In this document: positions 7,317 to 16,026 of the stretch, piece by piece
Layout: each line of letters opens with the position of its first letter
How positions within the stretch are numbered: the stretch's first letter is position 1
Origin: Bacteroidales bacterium
GTDB lineage: Bacteria; Bacteroidota; Bacteroidia; Bacteroidales; F082
DNA: 38,748 nt
Assembly (NCBI GenBank): GCA_016290215.1
Contig: JAEETH010000029.1
Span: forward strand, 1-38,748
Reading direction: 5' to 3'
Position numbers and translations under genes: made by a program
The notes under the pieces: generated by a model
The model's input: only the letters and a program-made list of their open reading frames with translations
The model's database searches: none
What the model was told of the DNA's origin: nothing

Positions 7317-9425
7317 ATGACGGACTACGCCAAATATCCCTTCGTTAGGATGCTGATTCCCTTCGCTTTGGGCATTTGGTGTTGCGTGTGCCTGCCCGCG
7401 TTCCATTTACCGCCATTTACCCTCGTCGCCATCGCCTTGGCGCTTTTTGTCTTGGCCATAGTGATGGCGTTCAGTTTAAAAAGTTATCGCCATAACTGGA
7501 TTTTTGGTGCAATCATGGCTTGCTATCTGGTTTTGGCAGGTTATGCCCTAACCCGAGCGCATGAGGCTGAGGTGCAAAAGAGCTATTTCCGAAATTATGA
7601 AATGGATGCGCAGTATTATGTGGCGCGGATTTACGATTATCCGACGGAGCGCCCTAATTCCATCAGGTCGGTGTTGGACTTGGAGTATCAGTTTGGCGAT
7701 AGTTTGCCTTCACGCCCCGTTTCGGGCAAGGTGATGGCCTATTTCCCCAAGTCGGATTCTGCTTTTGTTTTGCGTTATGGCGACTTGATAGCGATTCCTG
7801 CCCCTATTCGCGAAGTGTCGCCCCCATTGAATCCTGGTGAGTTCGATTATCGGGATTATCTTGGTCGCAAAGGCATTACCGGGCAGATATTTCTGAAAGA
7901 GGAGGAGTGGTTGGACTTGAATGTCAATAATGCCAATCCGATATATGCTTTTTCGTATCGTTTTCGCGACATTTTGCTGGCTTCGCTACAACGGAGTGGG
8001 TTGAGCGACAATGAATTTGGTGTGGCAGCGGCCATTTTGCTAGGTTATGATGACAATCTCGCTGACGAAGTACGCAAAAACTATGTGGCAGCGGGTTCGA
8101 TGCACATCCTTTGCGTGTCGGGTATGCATGTTGGCATTATCTATTTGTTGGCGAGTTTCCTCTTGAGTTTCCTCAACCGCAAGAAATGGCAGAAGACGTT
8201 GAAACAAGTGCTACTGTTGGTTTTGATTTGGTTTTATGTGCTTATTGCAGGGCTTTCGCCGTCCATTCTTCGTTCTGCCTTGATGATTTCATTGGTCATC
8301 ATTGGCGAGATAATCCATCGTAAGGGATTTATCATCAATTCAATAGCGGCATCGGCGTTTATTCTGCTTTGTGTCAACCCGAACAATCTGTTTGAAATAG
8401 GGTTCTTGTTGTCTTATTCCGCAGTCATTGGCATAGTGGTGTTGCAAAGACCGATTTACAGCTGGTTCGTTTTCAAGAACAAACTGCTCGACAGGGCTTG
8501 GGAAATCACAGCGGTAGCGCTTGCAGCTCAGGTGGCTACTATTCCTTTTACTCTGTTCTATTTCAATCAATTCACAACGTATTTCTGGCTTAGCAATCTC
8601 TTCATGACCCCGATTTCTTTCCTTGTTGTCATCAGCGGGATGGTATTGTTGTTGGTGTCGTGGATTCCCTATCTTAATATCTTGGTCGGTTACTTGGTTT
8701 GGGGCGCGGTTTATGTGATGAATTGGGTGGTGGCAAGGATTGAAAGCATACCCTTTTCGATTATTAAAGGCTTGTATATCAATGAAGTTGAATTTACATT
8801 GTTGTTGGTTGCCTTGCTGTTGGTTTTGCTGATGGTTCTACTACAAAAGCGACAGCTATTCATGGGTGTGTTGGGTGCCTTATTGCTTGTGATGGTGTCA
8901 GTGACGATTCGACTTTATAGCACAGAAAACCAGCAAGGTATGACGATATACAGCCTTCGCAACCATACGGCTATCGACTTCGTCAGGGGAGGGGAGCACA
9001 TACTTTTGGCCGACTCTACTTTGATGGCGGATGAAGGCACTGTTGATTATAGCCTCAAAGGGTCGTGGGCACAACGACATCTTTCTTCACGTCCGCAAGT
9101 CTTTGGCTTTGAGGAAGATTATGAGAATGACTACCTGCGCAAAAAGACGAATCTGGTATCGTTTGGCGGTAAACTCCTGGCATTGTGGGATGACGATTGC
9201 CAAGTCAAAGATAGTCTTTCTTACCGTTTGCCTGTGGATTATCTGTTGGTTTTTGGGAAACAAAAGCCTGATGTGAAATCCATAAATAATGCTTTTGCTG
9301 CACAATTGTTGCTTATTGATGGCTCGGTGCCAAGGTATCTTGCCGAGAAATGGGTAGCTCAAGCAGAGGAGTCGCAACTGCCTTATTATGATGTTGGAGG
9401 TGGCGCCTTCGAAGTTTTTGAATGA
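7317..9425 (+). CDS. comEC: ComEC/Rec2 family DNA-uptake channel protein
   Basis: A 702-residue integral membrane protein. Residues 1-90 hold membrane segments and then a soluble DUF4131-like domain up to about residue 230. Residues about 240-510 form the Competence domain, with the hallmark AGSMHILCVSGMHVGI and then a series of long hydrophobic helices. The last 170 residues are soluble and, as often in Bacteroidota, show no metallo-beta-lactamase HXHXDH motif. ComEC carries single-stranded DNA across the inner membrane in natural transformation. It is the last gene of the run that begins at surE. Competence cannot be concluded from this gene alone. Confidence 0.9.
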   Translation: MTDYAKYPFVRMLIPFALGIWCCVCLPAFHLPPFTLVAIALALFVLAIVMAFSLKSYRHNWIFGAIMACYLVLAGYALTRAHEAEVQKSYFRNYEMDAQYYVARIYDYPTERPNSIRSVLDLEYQFGDSLPSRPVSGKVMAYFPKSDSAFVLRYGDLIAIPAPIREVSPPLNPGEFDYRDYLGRKGITGQIFLKEEEWLDLNVNNANPIYAFSYRFRDILLASLQRSGLSDNEFGVAAAILLGYDDNLADEVRKNYVAAGSMHILCVSGMHVGIIYLLASFLLSFLNRKKWQKTLKQVLLLVLIWFYVLIAGLSPSILRSALMISLVIIGEIIHRKGFIINSIAASAFILLCVNPNNLFEIGFLLSYSAVIGIVVLQRPIYSWFVFKNKLLDRAWEITAVALAAQVATIPFTLFYFNQFTTYFWLSNLFMTPISFLVVISGMVLLLVSWIPYLNILVGYLVWGAVYVMNWVVARIESIPFSIIKGLYINEVEFTLLLVALLLVLLMVLLQKRQLFMGVLGALLLVMVSVTIRLYSTENQQGMTIYSLRNHTAIDFVRGGEHILLADSTLMADEGTVDYSLKGSWAQRHLSSRPQVFGFEEDYENDYLRKKTNLVSFGGKLLALWDDDCQVKDSLSYRLPVDYLLVFGKQKPDVKSINNAFAAQLLLIDGSVPRYLAEKWVAQAEESQLPYYDVGGGAFEVFE

Positions 9426-9516
9426 AAAGAGAGAATTTTTGTATTTTTTAAATAGCTGTTATATAGTGTTTTATAAAATTTAGGATAAAAAAATTCAAAA
9501 AAACTTCAAAAAATGC

Positions 9517-9546
9517 TTGCCAGTTTCAGAAAAGGTTGTACTTTTG
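9517..9546 (+). promoter_or_regulatory. Promoter of tRNA-Asp
   Basis: A -33 TTG (9517-9519) and a -7 box TACTTTTG (9539-9546) stand 19 bases apart, the canonical Bacteroidota layout. The same two elements at the same spacing occur in the rRNA promoter at 38112-38141. Confidence 0.75.
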
Positions 9547-9584
9547 CACCCGCAAAGCAAAGCAATAGAGTTCTTTTTCTGGTT

Positions 9585-9659
9585 GGTCCGGTAGTTCAGC
9601 TTGGTTAGAATGCCTGCCTGTCACGCAGGAGGTCGCGAGTTCGAGTCTCGTCCGGACCG
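9585..9659 (+). tRNA. tRNA-Asp (GTC)
   Basis: A 75-nt cloverleaf. The acceptor arm GGTCCGG (9585-9591) pairs with CCGGACC (9652-9658). The anticodon stem CCTGC/GCAGG closes the loop CTGTCAC, with anticodon GTC at 9620-9622. The T arm has GTTCGAGTC. The 3' CCA is not encoded. It has its own promoter and is followed by a terminator, so it is a single-gene unit. Confidence 0.97.
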
Positions 9660-9668
9660 CTCAAATGA

Positions 9669-9692
9669 GCAACCTACAAGGTTGCTTTTTTT
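9669..9692 (+). terminator. Rho-independent terminator of tRNA-Asp
   Basis: The 6-bp stem GCAACC/GGTTGC (9669-9674 with 9680-9685) has a 5-base loop and is followed by seven T residues (9686-9692). Confidence 0.85.
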
Positions 9693-9802
9693 ATACCCAA
9701 AAATCGCCTGCGGTTTTCTCTGATTCTCCTGACTTCTGGAGAAAAAAGAAGCAGCGAAACGATATTCTGTAATTCTCAAATTCTTGATAAACAAGACTAT
9801 AT

Positions 9803-11377
9803 ATGTCATTTCTTGATGAAATCAATAGGCGCAGGACCTTCGCTATCGTCAGCCACCCCGACGCGGGTAAGACCACTTTAACCGAGAAATTGTTGCTTTA
9901 CGGTGGCGCCATTCAGGTGGCCGGTGCCGTGAAGTCGAACAAAATCCGCAAGACCGCCACTTCCGACTGGATGGAAATCGAGCGGCAACGTGGTATTTCG
10001 GTGGCCACTTCTGTCATGGGGTTTGACTATAAGAATATCAAAATCAACATCTTGGATACCCCTGGCCACAAGGATTTCGCTGAGGACACGTTCCGTACCC
10101 TGACTGCCGTCGACAGCGTTATCGTCGTTATTGACTCGGCCAAAGGTGTTGAATCTCAGACGGAGAAGTTGGTCGAAGTGTGCCGCATGAGGAACACGCC
10201 TATCATCGTTTTCATCAACAAGATGGACCGCCCAGGCATGGACCCGTTTGAGCTGTTGGACGAAATCGAGCAGAAGCTTCACATCCGCCTTACGCCGTTG
10301 AGTTGGCCTATCAATAGCGGCCCGAAGTTCAAAGGCGTTTATAGCATCTACGACAAGAGTCTCTACCTTTTCAATTCCGACAAACAACATATTACTGAAG
10401 GTATCGCCTTCGACGACCTCAACAATCCCGAATTGGATAAGATGATCGGCGATGATGCCGAGACCTTGCGCAATGAGACCGAACTTGTGCAGGGCGTTTA
10501 TGATGACTTTTCGCGCGAGGCTTATTTAAAAGGTGACATTTGCCCCGTGTTTTTTGGCTCGGCCTTGAACAACTTCGGTGTGAAGGAACTGCTGGATTGC
10601 TTTATCCAGATTGCGCCTACGCCTATCGGCCGCGACACGGTGGAACGCCGCATCGAGCCGACGGAGGAGAAGTTTACGGGCTTCGTCTTCAAGATTCACG
10701 CCAACATGGACCCCAACCACCGCGACCGTATCGCCTTCGTGCGCGTGGTGTCGGGCCGCTTCGAGCGCAACAAGAACTATTTCCACGTGCGCCAACGCCG
10801 TGAGTTGAAGTTTTCCAACCCCACGGCTTTCATGGCGCAGAAGAAGTCCGTTCTCGACGAGGCCTATCCTGGCGACATTGTGGGCCTTTACGATGCTGGC
10901 AACTTCAAGATTGGCGACACCTTGACCGAGGGTGAAATCCTTAATTACAAAGGCATCCCAAGTTTCTCGCCCGAGCAGTTCCGCTATGTGGAGAACGCCG
11001 ACCCGATGAAGTCGAAGCAGTTGGCCAAGGGTTTGGAACAACTGACGGACGAAGGTGTGGCCCAGCTCTTTACGGGTAAGATGACAGGCAGAAAGATTAT
11101 CGGAACGGTGGGCGAATTGCAGTTTGAGGTGATTCAATACCGCTTGTTGCACGAGTACAACGCCTCATGCCGTTACGAACCCATTTCGCTTTACAAGACC
11201 GCTTGGATTACCAGCGACAACGAAGCCCAATTGGCTGATTTCAAAATGCGCAAGGGCTTGAATCTCGCCGAGGACAAAGAGGGTAGGGACGTGTTCCTTG
11301 CCGAGTCGCCCTACGCCCTCCAGATGGCCATGGAGAAATACCCCGACATCGAGTTCCATTTCACTTCGGAGTTCTGA
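9803..11377 (+). CDS. prfC: Peptide chain release factor 3 (RF3)
   Basis: RF3 is a GTPase that removes RF1/RF2 from the ribosome after peptide release. The 524-residue protein has the RF3 start and the translational GTPase motifs: G1 SHPDAGKT (residues 17-24), the switch I segment with RGISV, G3 DTPGH (85-89) and G4 NKMD (139-142). These are followed by the RF3-specific domains II and III ([22 protein letters not shown], and [13 protein letters not shown] near the end). It lies 110 bases after the tRNA terminator. I see no clear TAnnTTTG box in that gap. Confidence 0.96.
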   Translation: MSFLDEINRRRTFAIVSHPDAGKTTLTEKLLLYGGAIQVAGAVKSNKIRKTATSDWMEIERQRGISVATSVMGFDYKNIKINILDTPGHKDFAEDTFRTLTAVDSVIVVIDSAKGVESQTEKLVEVCRMRNTPIIVFINKMDRPGMDPFELLDEIEQKLHIRLTPLSWPINSGPKFKGVYSIYDKSLYLFNSDKQHITEGIAFDDLNNPELDKMIGDDAETLRNETELVQGVYDDFSREAYLKGDICPVFFGSALNNFGVKELLDCFIQIAPTPIGRDTVERRIEPTEEKFTGFVFKIHANMDPNHRDRIAFVRVVSGRFERNKNYFHVRQRRELKFSNPTAFMAQKKSVLDEAYPGDIVGLYDAGNFKIGDTLTEGEILNYKGIPSFSPEQFRYVENADPMKSKQLAKGLEQLTDEGVAQLFTGKMTGRKIIGTVGELQFEVIQYRLLHEYNASCRYEPISLYKTAWITSDNEAQLADFKMRKGLNLAEDKEGRDVFLAESPYALQMAMEKYPDIEFHFTSEF

Positions 11378-11436
11378 TTTTTTTGGAAAAACACGTTTTT
11401 CATTGAATTAGGCCACGTATTGCCCCATGAATTTTG

Positions 11437-11444
11437 TATCTTTG
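11437..11444 (+). promoter_or_regulatory. Bacteroidota -7 promoter box of the AraC-type regulator gene
   Basis: TATCTTTG fits TAnnTTTG, with TTG at 11420-11422 near the -33 position. It is 31 bases before the chosen ATG and rules out the longer in-frame start at 11434. Confidence 0.65.
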
Positions 11445-11475
11445 CACCTTTGAAAAGGTACAAAACCACAAACCA

Positions 11476-12588
11476 ATGTTCATCCAAGACATACCTTCAG
11501 GCCAACTGCTTTATATCATGCTCTATGGCGGAGCGACCATGGCTGCCCTCATCGCCTTCGTCTATCTGCTGCTGCGCAGGGGCAACGCCTTTGCGCCCGA
11601 CGTGACGCCGCCGCTGGCCATGCGCCGCTGGGCTGCGGCATTCTTTGCCGTGGCGTGTTTGGGCCATTTTTGGTGGCTCCTTCTATACTTCTGTTCTAAC
11701 GACATCAACTCTGTGGGCGGCATGGTGGTTTCGTTGCTCGACTGCGTGGGGCTGCTCACCACTATCGCCGGCACGCTGTTTGCCATGCTCCAAGACCGCA
11801 AGCGACCTGTCTGGCCCGTCGTCGTGGCGATTTTACCATACGCGGTGCTCCTGGCGCTGAACCTTGCCTTCCCCGATCGCCGGTTCTATGACATCGCCAT
11901 CGCCTGCATCTTGTTGTTCTACGTGCTCTTTATCATATATATGATGTTCGCTGTCAGGCAATACAGGCAGTGGCTGCGCGACAACTACGCCGACTTGGAG
12001 CATAAGGAGGTCAGGCAGAGCTATATGCTCATCGTCGTCGTCTCGCTGCTGCTCATCCTCTTCTATATGTTCGACACCCGCAACATGGCCATCAGCTTTA
12101 TCGTGCAAGCCATCGAAATCCCGTTTTTCGGTTTACTGCTGTGGCGTATGGAAACGCTGCAACAATTGGATGGCACGCCAGTAGAAGCCACGGAAGAAGC
12201 CCCTGCGGAACAGGAAGATGATGATGCGTCACCGTCAGACGCTCCCTCCGGCATCGGGCAACTGCTTGAGCTGTATTGCGAGGGAACCCAGCTGTATTTG
12301 CAGCACGACCTCTCCCTTTCCCAACTCTCGCAGGCCATCGGCACCAACCACTACTATCTCAGCCAGTATTTCACCCAGCAGGGTCTGACCTACAACGCCT
12401 ACATCAACGGGCTGCGCATCCGCCATTTTGTCAATCTCTATAATGAAGCCGTTGCCAACCAACGTTCCTTCACCGCGCAACAACTGGCCAGCGAGAGCGG
12501 CTTCAGGAGCTACAGCACCTTCAGCACCGCCTTCAAGCAACGTATGGGACAGACCGTGACGGCCTGGATGCGCGGTCAGGGGCAGTAG
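11476..12588 (+). CDS. AraC-type DNA-binding regulator with N-terminal membrane domain
   Basis: A 370-residue protein. The first 200 or so residues hold about six hydrophobic segments (for example around residues 10-30, 45-65, 75-100, 110-130, 135-160 and 185-205). An acidic Glu/Asp-rich linker follows (about 225-255). The C-terminal 110 residues are an AraC/XylS helix-turn-helix domain: the first helix pair is in LSLSQLSQAIGTNHYYLSQYF, and the second in FTAQQLASESGFRSYSTFSTAFK. Membrane-tethered AraC proteins occur in Bacteroidales and are thought to sense an envelope or small-molecule signal. The next two genes may be targets; a cluster of TGCAAAA-type repeats lies between. Confidence 0.88.
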   Translation: MFIQDIPSGQLLYIMLYGGATMAALIAFVYLLLRRGNAFAPDVTPPLAMRRWAAAFFAVACLGHFWWLLLYFCSNDINSVGGMVVSLLDCVGLLTTIAGTLFAMLQDRKRPVWPVVVAILPYAVLLALNLAFPDRRFYDIAIACILLFYVLFIIYMMFAVRQYRQWLRDNYADLEHKEVRQSYMLIVVVSLLLILFYMFDTRNMAISFIVQAIEIPFFGLLLWRMETLQQLDGTPVEATEEAPAEQEDDDASPSDAPSGIGQLLELYCEGTQLYLQHDLSLSQLSQAIGTNHYYLSQYFTQQGLTYNAYINGLRIRHFVNLYNEAVANQRSFTAQQLASESGFRSYSTFSTAFKQRMGQTVTAWMRGQGQ

Positions 12589-12624
12589 GGAGCTGCCCCA
12601 ACGACTTTTAGATTCTGAAAAAAC

Positions 12625-12738
12625 GGATTTGCAGAATTTGCAAAACAGTTTCAAAATCTGCAAAAAAATAAAACGGTTAGTTGCAAAATCTGCAATTTTT
12701 GCGGAATCCGCAAAACTTTTATCGGGATTTGCAAAACC
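12625..12738 (+). repeat. Cluster of TTTGCAAAA / CTGCAAAA repeats between the AraC gene and the next promoter
   Basis: The core TGCAAAA or TGCAGAA recurs, preceded by AAT or GAT, at about 12629, 12638, 12658, 12681, 12690, 12706 (as CCGCAAAA) and 12729. Some copies pair head-to-head (for example GCGGAATCCGC at 12701-12711). The cluster ends about 45 bases before the -7 box at 12785, a suitable place for regulator binding sites. The remaining sequence from 12589 to 12784 shows no gene. Confidence 0.5.
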
Positions 12739-12784
12739 TCTGTTTTGGGGTTTTTTGAGGCGCTTTTCATAAAAGAAAATGTAC

Positions 12785-12792
12785 TACTTTTG
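12785..12792 (+). promoter_or_regulatory. Bacteroidota -7 promoter box of the Gly-rich protein/lipoprotein operon
   Basis: TACTTTTG matches TAnnTTTG. The start codon is 118 bases downstream, so the mRNA has a long, very AT-rich leader. Confidence 0.65.
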
Positions 12793-12865
12793 CACACCTT
12801 TAAGCAAGGGGTATGGCCGAGTTGAAGGCCGAATAATCTTGAAAAACATTATTAAATTAAATATT

Positions 12866-12901
12866 GAATCTTTAAATCTTTAAATTTTAAATTTTAAATC
12901 C
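12866..12901 (+). repeat. AT-rich 7-nt periodic repeat in the leader
   Basis: Units of the form TTTAAAT(C) follow one another up to 10 bases before the ATG at 12911. The same unit and the same GAATCTTTAAAT entry sequence precede yraN at 26490-26569. Confidence 0.65.
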
Positions 12902-12910
12902 TAAAAACAA

Positions 12911-13339
12911 ATGTTCAGAAACTACAACAAACGAAAAGTCATCGTGCTTTGCCTTGGGCTTGCAGCCATGACGATGCTGCCCCAATGGGTGTCCGCTCAA
13001 GATAATGGCGGGTCGGGCACTCAGGCATGGCCTGGTAAGAGTTTATTAGGCAGGGACGGCTCGGGAAATGTCTACAGCGTCTCGACATCCGACGGCGGTA
13101 GCCATGCTGGATCCTTCGTGTCATTATTTGGCAGGGAAACCTCGGGAGGAGGCTCGGGCAGCGGCTACAACATTTTTGTCGAACAGTTCGGCGGCGAGAA
13201 TGGCGGCGGAACGGGAGGCTACAACATCGGCACCGAGCAATTCGGCGATGCCCCGCTCGGCAGCGGACTCTTCATCATGGCTGCGGCTGGCGCGGCCTAC
13301 GCATTTTCAAAAAAACGTAAAAAACAGGAAAACAACTAA
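12911..13339 (+). CDS. Small secreted Gly/Ser-rich protein with a tripartite sorting-signal-like tail
   Basis: A 142-residue protein with a Sec signal peptide (residues 1-30, ending VSAQ). The mature part is Gly/Ser-rich and holds two internal repeat pairs: SLLGRDGSGN / SLFGRETSGG and GYNIFVEQFGG / GYNIGTEQFGD. The C-terminus is APLGSG, then a hydrophobic helix, then SKKRKK, which is the plan of sortase- or exosortase-type sorting signals (short motif, membrane span, basic end). I do not know a named family. It is 16 bases upstream of the large lipoprotein gene and very likely co-transcribed with it. Confidence 0.7.
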   Translation: MFRNYNKRKVIVLCLGLAAMTMLPQWVSAQDNGGSGTQAWPGKSLLGRDGSGNVYSVSTSDGGSHAGSFVSLFGRETSGGGSGSGYNIFVEQFGGENGGGTGGYNIGTEQFGDAPLGSGLFIMAAAGAAYAFSKKRKKQENN

Positions 13340-13355
13340 AAACACATCAGATACA

Positions 13356-15227
13356 ATGAAGAAACTTAGCACAATCATCATGGCCTTGGCTCTCGTGCTT
13401 GGAATGAGCCAATGCAAGAAACAGGAAACACCCACCACGGGCAACACCACGCCCATTTATCCAGGGGTAGATATTACCGTGAAGGTGGGCGACAATGAAG
13501 GCAAGGCAGAAAACGGCGAAAAACACAACATCGCTCCGAATTACGGATTGTTTGCCTTCTCCGATGGCGACAAGCTCTATGTGGGCCACGGCGGTAAATT
13601 TGTGGGCTCACTGAAGTTTAAAAACGGTTTTTTCAGTGGCACCATCTACCCGAATGACGCAGTCACCGACCAGCCCTTGCACTTCTTTTTCTTGGGCAAT
13701 TCGGAACTTAAGAGCGACACTATTGTGAACCAAACCACTTCGCTCAGCATCAGCATTGCCGACCAGAGCGGAAACCTGCCCGTGCTTTCCTACGGCGCTT
13801 CCACGAAGCCTTTCACCGGCGCAGGCACCACCTATTCCACCACGCTGAAGAACAAGTGCGCCTTGGTGAGGTTCGACCTTCAGAATCAAGGGGATTATGA
13901 AGTTACCCTGTCAAACGTGCCTACGCTGGCCACCGTCAACTTCGCCAATCCTACTGCTGAGACCGCCATTGTGGCCACTGAGGGCCAAACCAATGCCAAT
14001 ATGACCCTTTATGGCGAGGAAGGAAACACCGCTTTCAGATGGGCCATCCTGCTGCCTGGCACCAACCTTTCCACTGGCCACGGTGATTTGAATATTACCT
14101 ATAGTGGTAATGTTGACTTAGCAGAATTGGCATACAACGACTATGTCAACTCCGGCATCAGCATCAACAATACTCTGCCTGCGCCTGCCGGGCCTGCGTT
14201 GGAATATGCTGTCCATACAAGTGGTAATGAACTGAGCGTATTCTCGGTGAGTCCAACGAAGAAAGTCTATTTCTCGAGGGCCAACCTGACATGGAATGAG
14301 ACTGACGGATATCATTTCCACGCTACTCAGTTTGACGAGGAACACAGTGGTGGTACGAATCTTATTTACCCTTACCCTGCTTCTGGTGATGTAACCCTAT
14401 CAGGCCTCACCGGCTTGGATCGCTTTACTTGGGGACATATTTCGAATCAATCTATTAATACATCCTATTACATAACTAATCAGCAATTGGCGGATGGTGC
14501 AGATCCAGAATGGGGAAAACAAATGACGGACGAAGGGAACGATCATTGGCGCACCCTGACCGCCGACGAGTGGAACTATTTGCTCCACCAGAGGTCTGGC
14601 AACCGCTTCATGTTGGTATCGGTTTTGGTTCCCATCACATACAATAATGAACCCTATTATACGAATGTTCAAGGTCTCTTGTTGTTCCCCGACAATTTTG
14701 ACTATTCAGGCCTCGGCCTCACACAGGCCGCGAATGCTAATAAGATAGGTTTCTGGCCTGCTAGGATTAACAAAGTGTATGGTGCTAGCTCCAGTTATAC
14801 TCCAGCTAGTGGAAATTATACTGTTACCTATGATAGTTATTTGGATGCTTATTCGTATAATATAGCAGCCGGTATATATAAGTTGATTGAGCCTGCTAAT
14901 AATTTAGAGCACTTGTATACTAATCCGAGTTCAAATATGTATAAGTTGCTGGAGGCGGGATGCGTGTTCCTGCCTGCCGTGGGCTGCCGCGAAGGAGCAG
15001 TGTATAAAAAGTATTTATACTACGACAATAGAAATAATGCAGCCCAAGGCTTCTATTGGGCGGCTGACCGTGTTATTTCTGGAACCTCTGAAAATGCCAA
15101 ATATTTCTGGTTTGGTTATGTAGGAGGTAGTAACGTCGAAACCGACCCGCGCCCGACCTTCGAAGCGAATAATACGCAGCATCGCAGTCTTGGCTGCTGT
15201 GTCCGTTTGGTGTGGGATGCCAACTAA
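13356..15227 (+). CDS. Large lipoprotein with a fimbrillin-like N-terminal half and a FISUMP-like C-terminal half
   Basis: A 623-residue protein. The ATG at 13356 is chosen because it begins a lipoprotein signal with lipobox GMSQC (Cys20); the open frame extends upstream only through an overlap with the previous gene. Residues about 35-340 are beta-rich and resemble fimbrillin-like surface lipoproteins of Bacteroidales (VRFDLQNQGDYEVTLSNV). From about residue 370 (FSVSPTKKVYFSRANL) to the end there is a module like the Fibrobacter succinogenes major paralogous (FISUMP) domain, with WRTLTADEWNYLL, a GC-FLPA-G-R segment and the end RSLGCCVRLVWD. It is probably displayed on the cell surface. Ligand and role are unknown. 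Confidence 0.75.
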   Translation: MKKLSTIIMALALVLGMSQCKKQETPTTGNTTPIYPGVDITVKVGDNEGKAENGEKHNIAPNYGLFAFSDGDKLYVGHGGKFVGSLKFKNGFFSGTIYPNDAVTDQPLHFFFLGNSELKSDTIVNQTTSLSISIADQSGNLPVLSYGASTKPFTGAGTTYSTTLKNKCALVRFDLQNQGDYEVTLSNVPTLATVNFANPTAETAIVATEGQTNANMTLYGEEGNTAFRWAILLPGTNLSTGHGDLNITYSGNVDLAELAYNDYVNSGISINNTLPAPAGPALEYAVHTSGNELSVFSVSPTKKVYFSRANLTWNETDGYHFHATQFDEEHSGGTNLIYPYPASGDVTLSGLTGLDRFTWGHISNQSINTSYYITNQQLADGADPEWGKQMTDEGNDHWRTLTADEWNYLLHQRSGNRFMLVSVLVPITYNNEPYYTNVQGLLLFPDNFDYSGLGLTQAANANKIGFWPARINKVYGASSSYTPASGNYTVTYDSYLDAYSYNIAAGIYKLIEPANNLEHLYTNPSSNMYKLLEAGCVFLPAVGCREGAVYKKYLYYDNRNNAAQGFYWAADRVISGTSENAKYFWFGYVGGSNVETDPRPTFEANNTQHRSLGCCVRLVWDAN

Positions 15228-15299
15228 GCGAGCTGTGCGTTGCTGCGGGCGTTTGAGCGCGCTGCGGCACGAGCGCAGAAGAGACTAAAAAATGATTGA

Positions 15300-15339
15300 G
15301 GCGGCCTTCTTTTTTGGGAGAAAGAAGGCTGCCTTTTTT
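15300..15339 (+). terminator. Rho-independent terminator after the lipoprotein gene
   Basis: A 13-bp stem (15300-15312 with 15321-15333, one G-T pair) is followed by a run of T. Confidence 0.85.
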
Positions 15340-15427
15340 GTTGTTTTCAATGGACAAACACAAGCGAAGTCAATTTCGTTTTTGGAAAAAAGGTGCATTT
15401 TTTTCTTGCTTCGACCTATTTTCTTTT

Positions 15428-15435
15428 TACCTTTG
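15428..15435 (+). promoter_or_regulatory. Bacteroidota -7 promoter box of mscL
   Basis: TACCTTTG matches TAnnTTTG. The 62-base leader to the ATG at 15498 is rich in CAA and AAT repeats. Confidence 0.65.
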
Positions 15436-15497
15436 CAAAAAGAAACAATAGTTCAACAGTTAAACAATCAACAATTCAACAATTAAACACTATCGCT

Positions 15498-15920
15498 ATG
15501 GGTAAATTTATGCAAGAATTCAAGGAGTTTGCCATGAAGGGCAACGTCATGGACATGGCTGTCGGTGTGGTCATCGGCGGTGCGTTCGGTAAAATCGTGT
15601 CTTCATTGGTGTCCGACATCATCATGCCGCTCATCGGTGCCATCACGGGTGGTCTCAACTTCACCGACTGGAAGTGGGTCATCCGCGAAGCCGTCATGGA
15701 GGGCGAGACTGTGGTTAAGCCCGAGTTGTGCATGACTTGGGGTAACTTCCTGCAAGTCGTCTTCGACTTCATCATCATTGCCTTCTCGATCTTCTTGGTC
15801 ATCAAGGGCATCAACAAGCTGAAGAGAGAAGAACCCAAGCCCGAAGAGCCTGCCGCTCCTGCCGGCCCGACGCAAGAGGAACTCCTCGCTGAAATCCGCG
15901 ACCTGCTGAAGAACAAGTGA
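15498..15920 (+). CDS. mscL: Large-conductance mechanosensitive channel MscL
   Basis: MscL is a homopentameric inner-membrane channel that opens under membrane tension and vents solutes during hypo-osmotic shock. The protein has 140 residues, normal for the family. The N-terminal amphipathic helix [13 protein letters not shown] leads into TM1, [22 protein letters not shown], whose GxxxG-like packing residues line the pore; the second segment is [20 protein letters not shown], and a charged C-terminal helix bundle follows a Pro/Ala-rich hinge. The ATG at 15498 gives the standard MscL start; longer in-frame starts lie inside the promoter. Confidence 0.96.
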   Translation: MGKFMQEFKEFAMKGNVMDMAVGVVIGGAFGKIVSSLVSDIIMPLIGAITGGLNFTDWKWVIREAVMEGETVVKPELCMTWGNFLQVVFDFIIIAFSIFLVIKGINKLKREEPKPEEPAAPAGPTQEELLAEIRDLLKNK

Positions 15921-15946
15921 TTGCTTTAGGCAGATTGAAATGAATA

Positions 15947-15979
15947 GGGCGCACCTGATAGAGGTGCGCCCTTATTTTT
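15947..15979 (+). terminator. Rho-independent terminator of mscL
   Basis: A perfect 10-bp GC-rich stem (15947-15956 with 15962-15971) has a 5-base loop and is followed by TTATTTTT. Its T tract is also the first part of the left 50-bp repeat described next. Confidence 0.9.
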
Positions 15980-16021
15980 GGCTATCTGACCGCAAATATT
16001 CACTCAAATAGCCAAAAATAA
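15972..16021 (+). repeat. Left 50-bp repeat bracketing the ATPase/nuclease gene
   Basis: The 14-base arm TTATTTTTGGCTAT (15972-15985) and its exact complement (16008-16021) enclose 22 bases. A second copy in the same orientation lies at 17482-17531 with identical arms, the same 22-base centre length and, by hand count, six differences, all in the centre. Confidence 0.85.
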
Positions 16022-16026
16022 TATTC

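Noticed and set aside
7317..9425. ComEC as truncated because it lacks a metallo-beta-lactamase domain
   Set aside because: Lack of that domain is common in this phylum and the C-terminal soluble domain is of normal size.
13068..13355. Upstream extension of the large lipoprotein gene
   Set aside because: It overlaps the Gly-rich protein gene in another frame, and the lipoprotein signal starts at 13356.
14950..15227. C-terminal part of the large lipoprotein as a diversity-generating retroelement target
   Set aside because: The fold type and its C-terminal placement would fit, but there is no reverse transcriptase, no template repeat and no similar second copy in the window.
15972..16021. The 50-bp repeat as a CRISPR array
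   Set aside because: Only two copies exist, 1.5 kb apart, with a gene between them and no cas genes.
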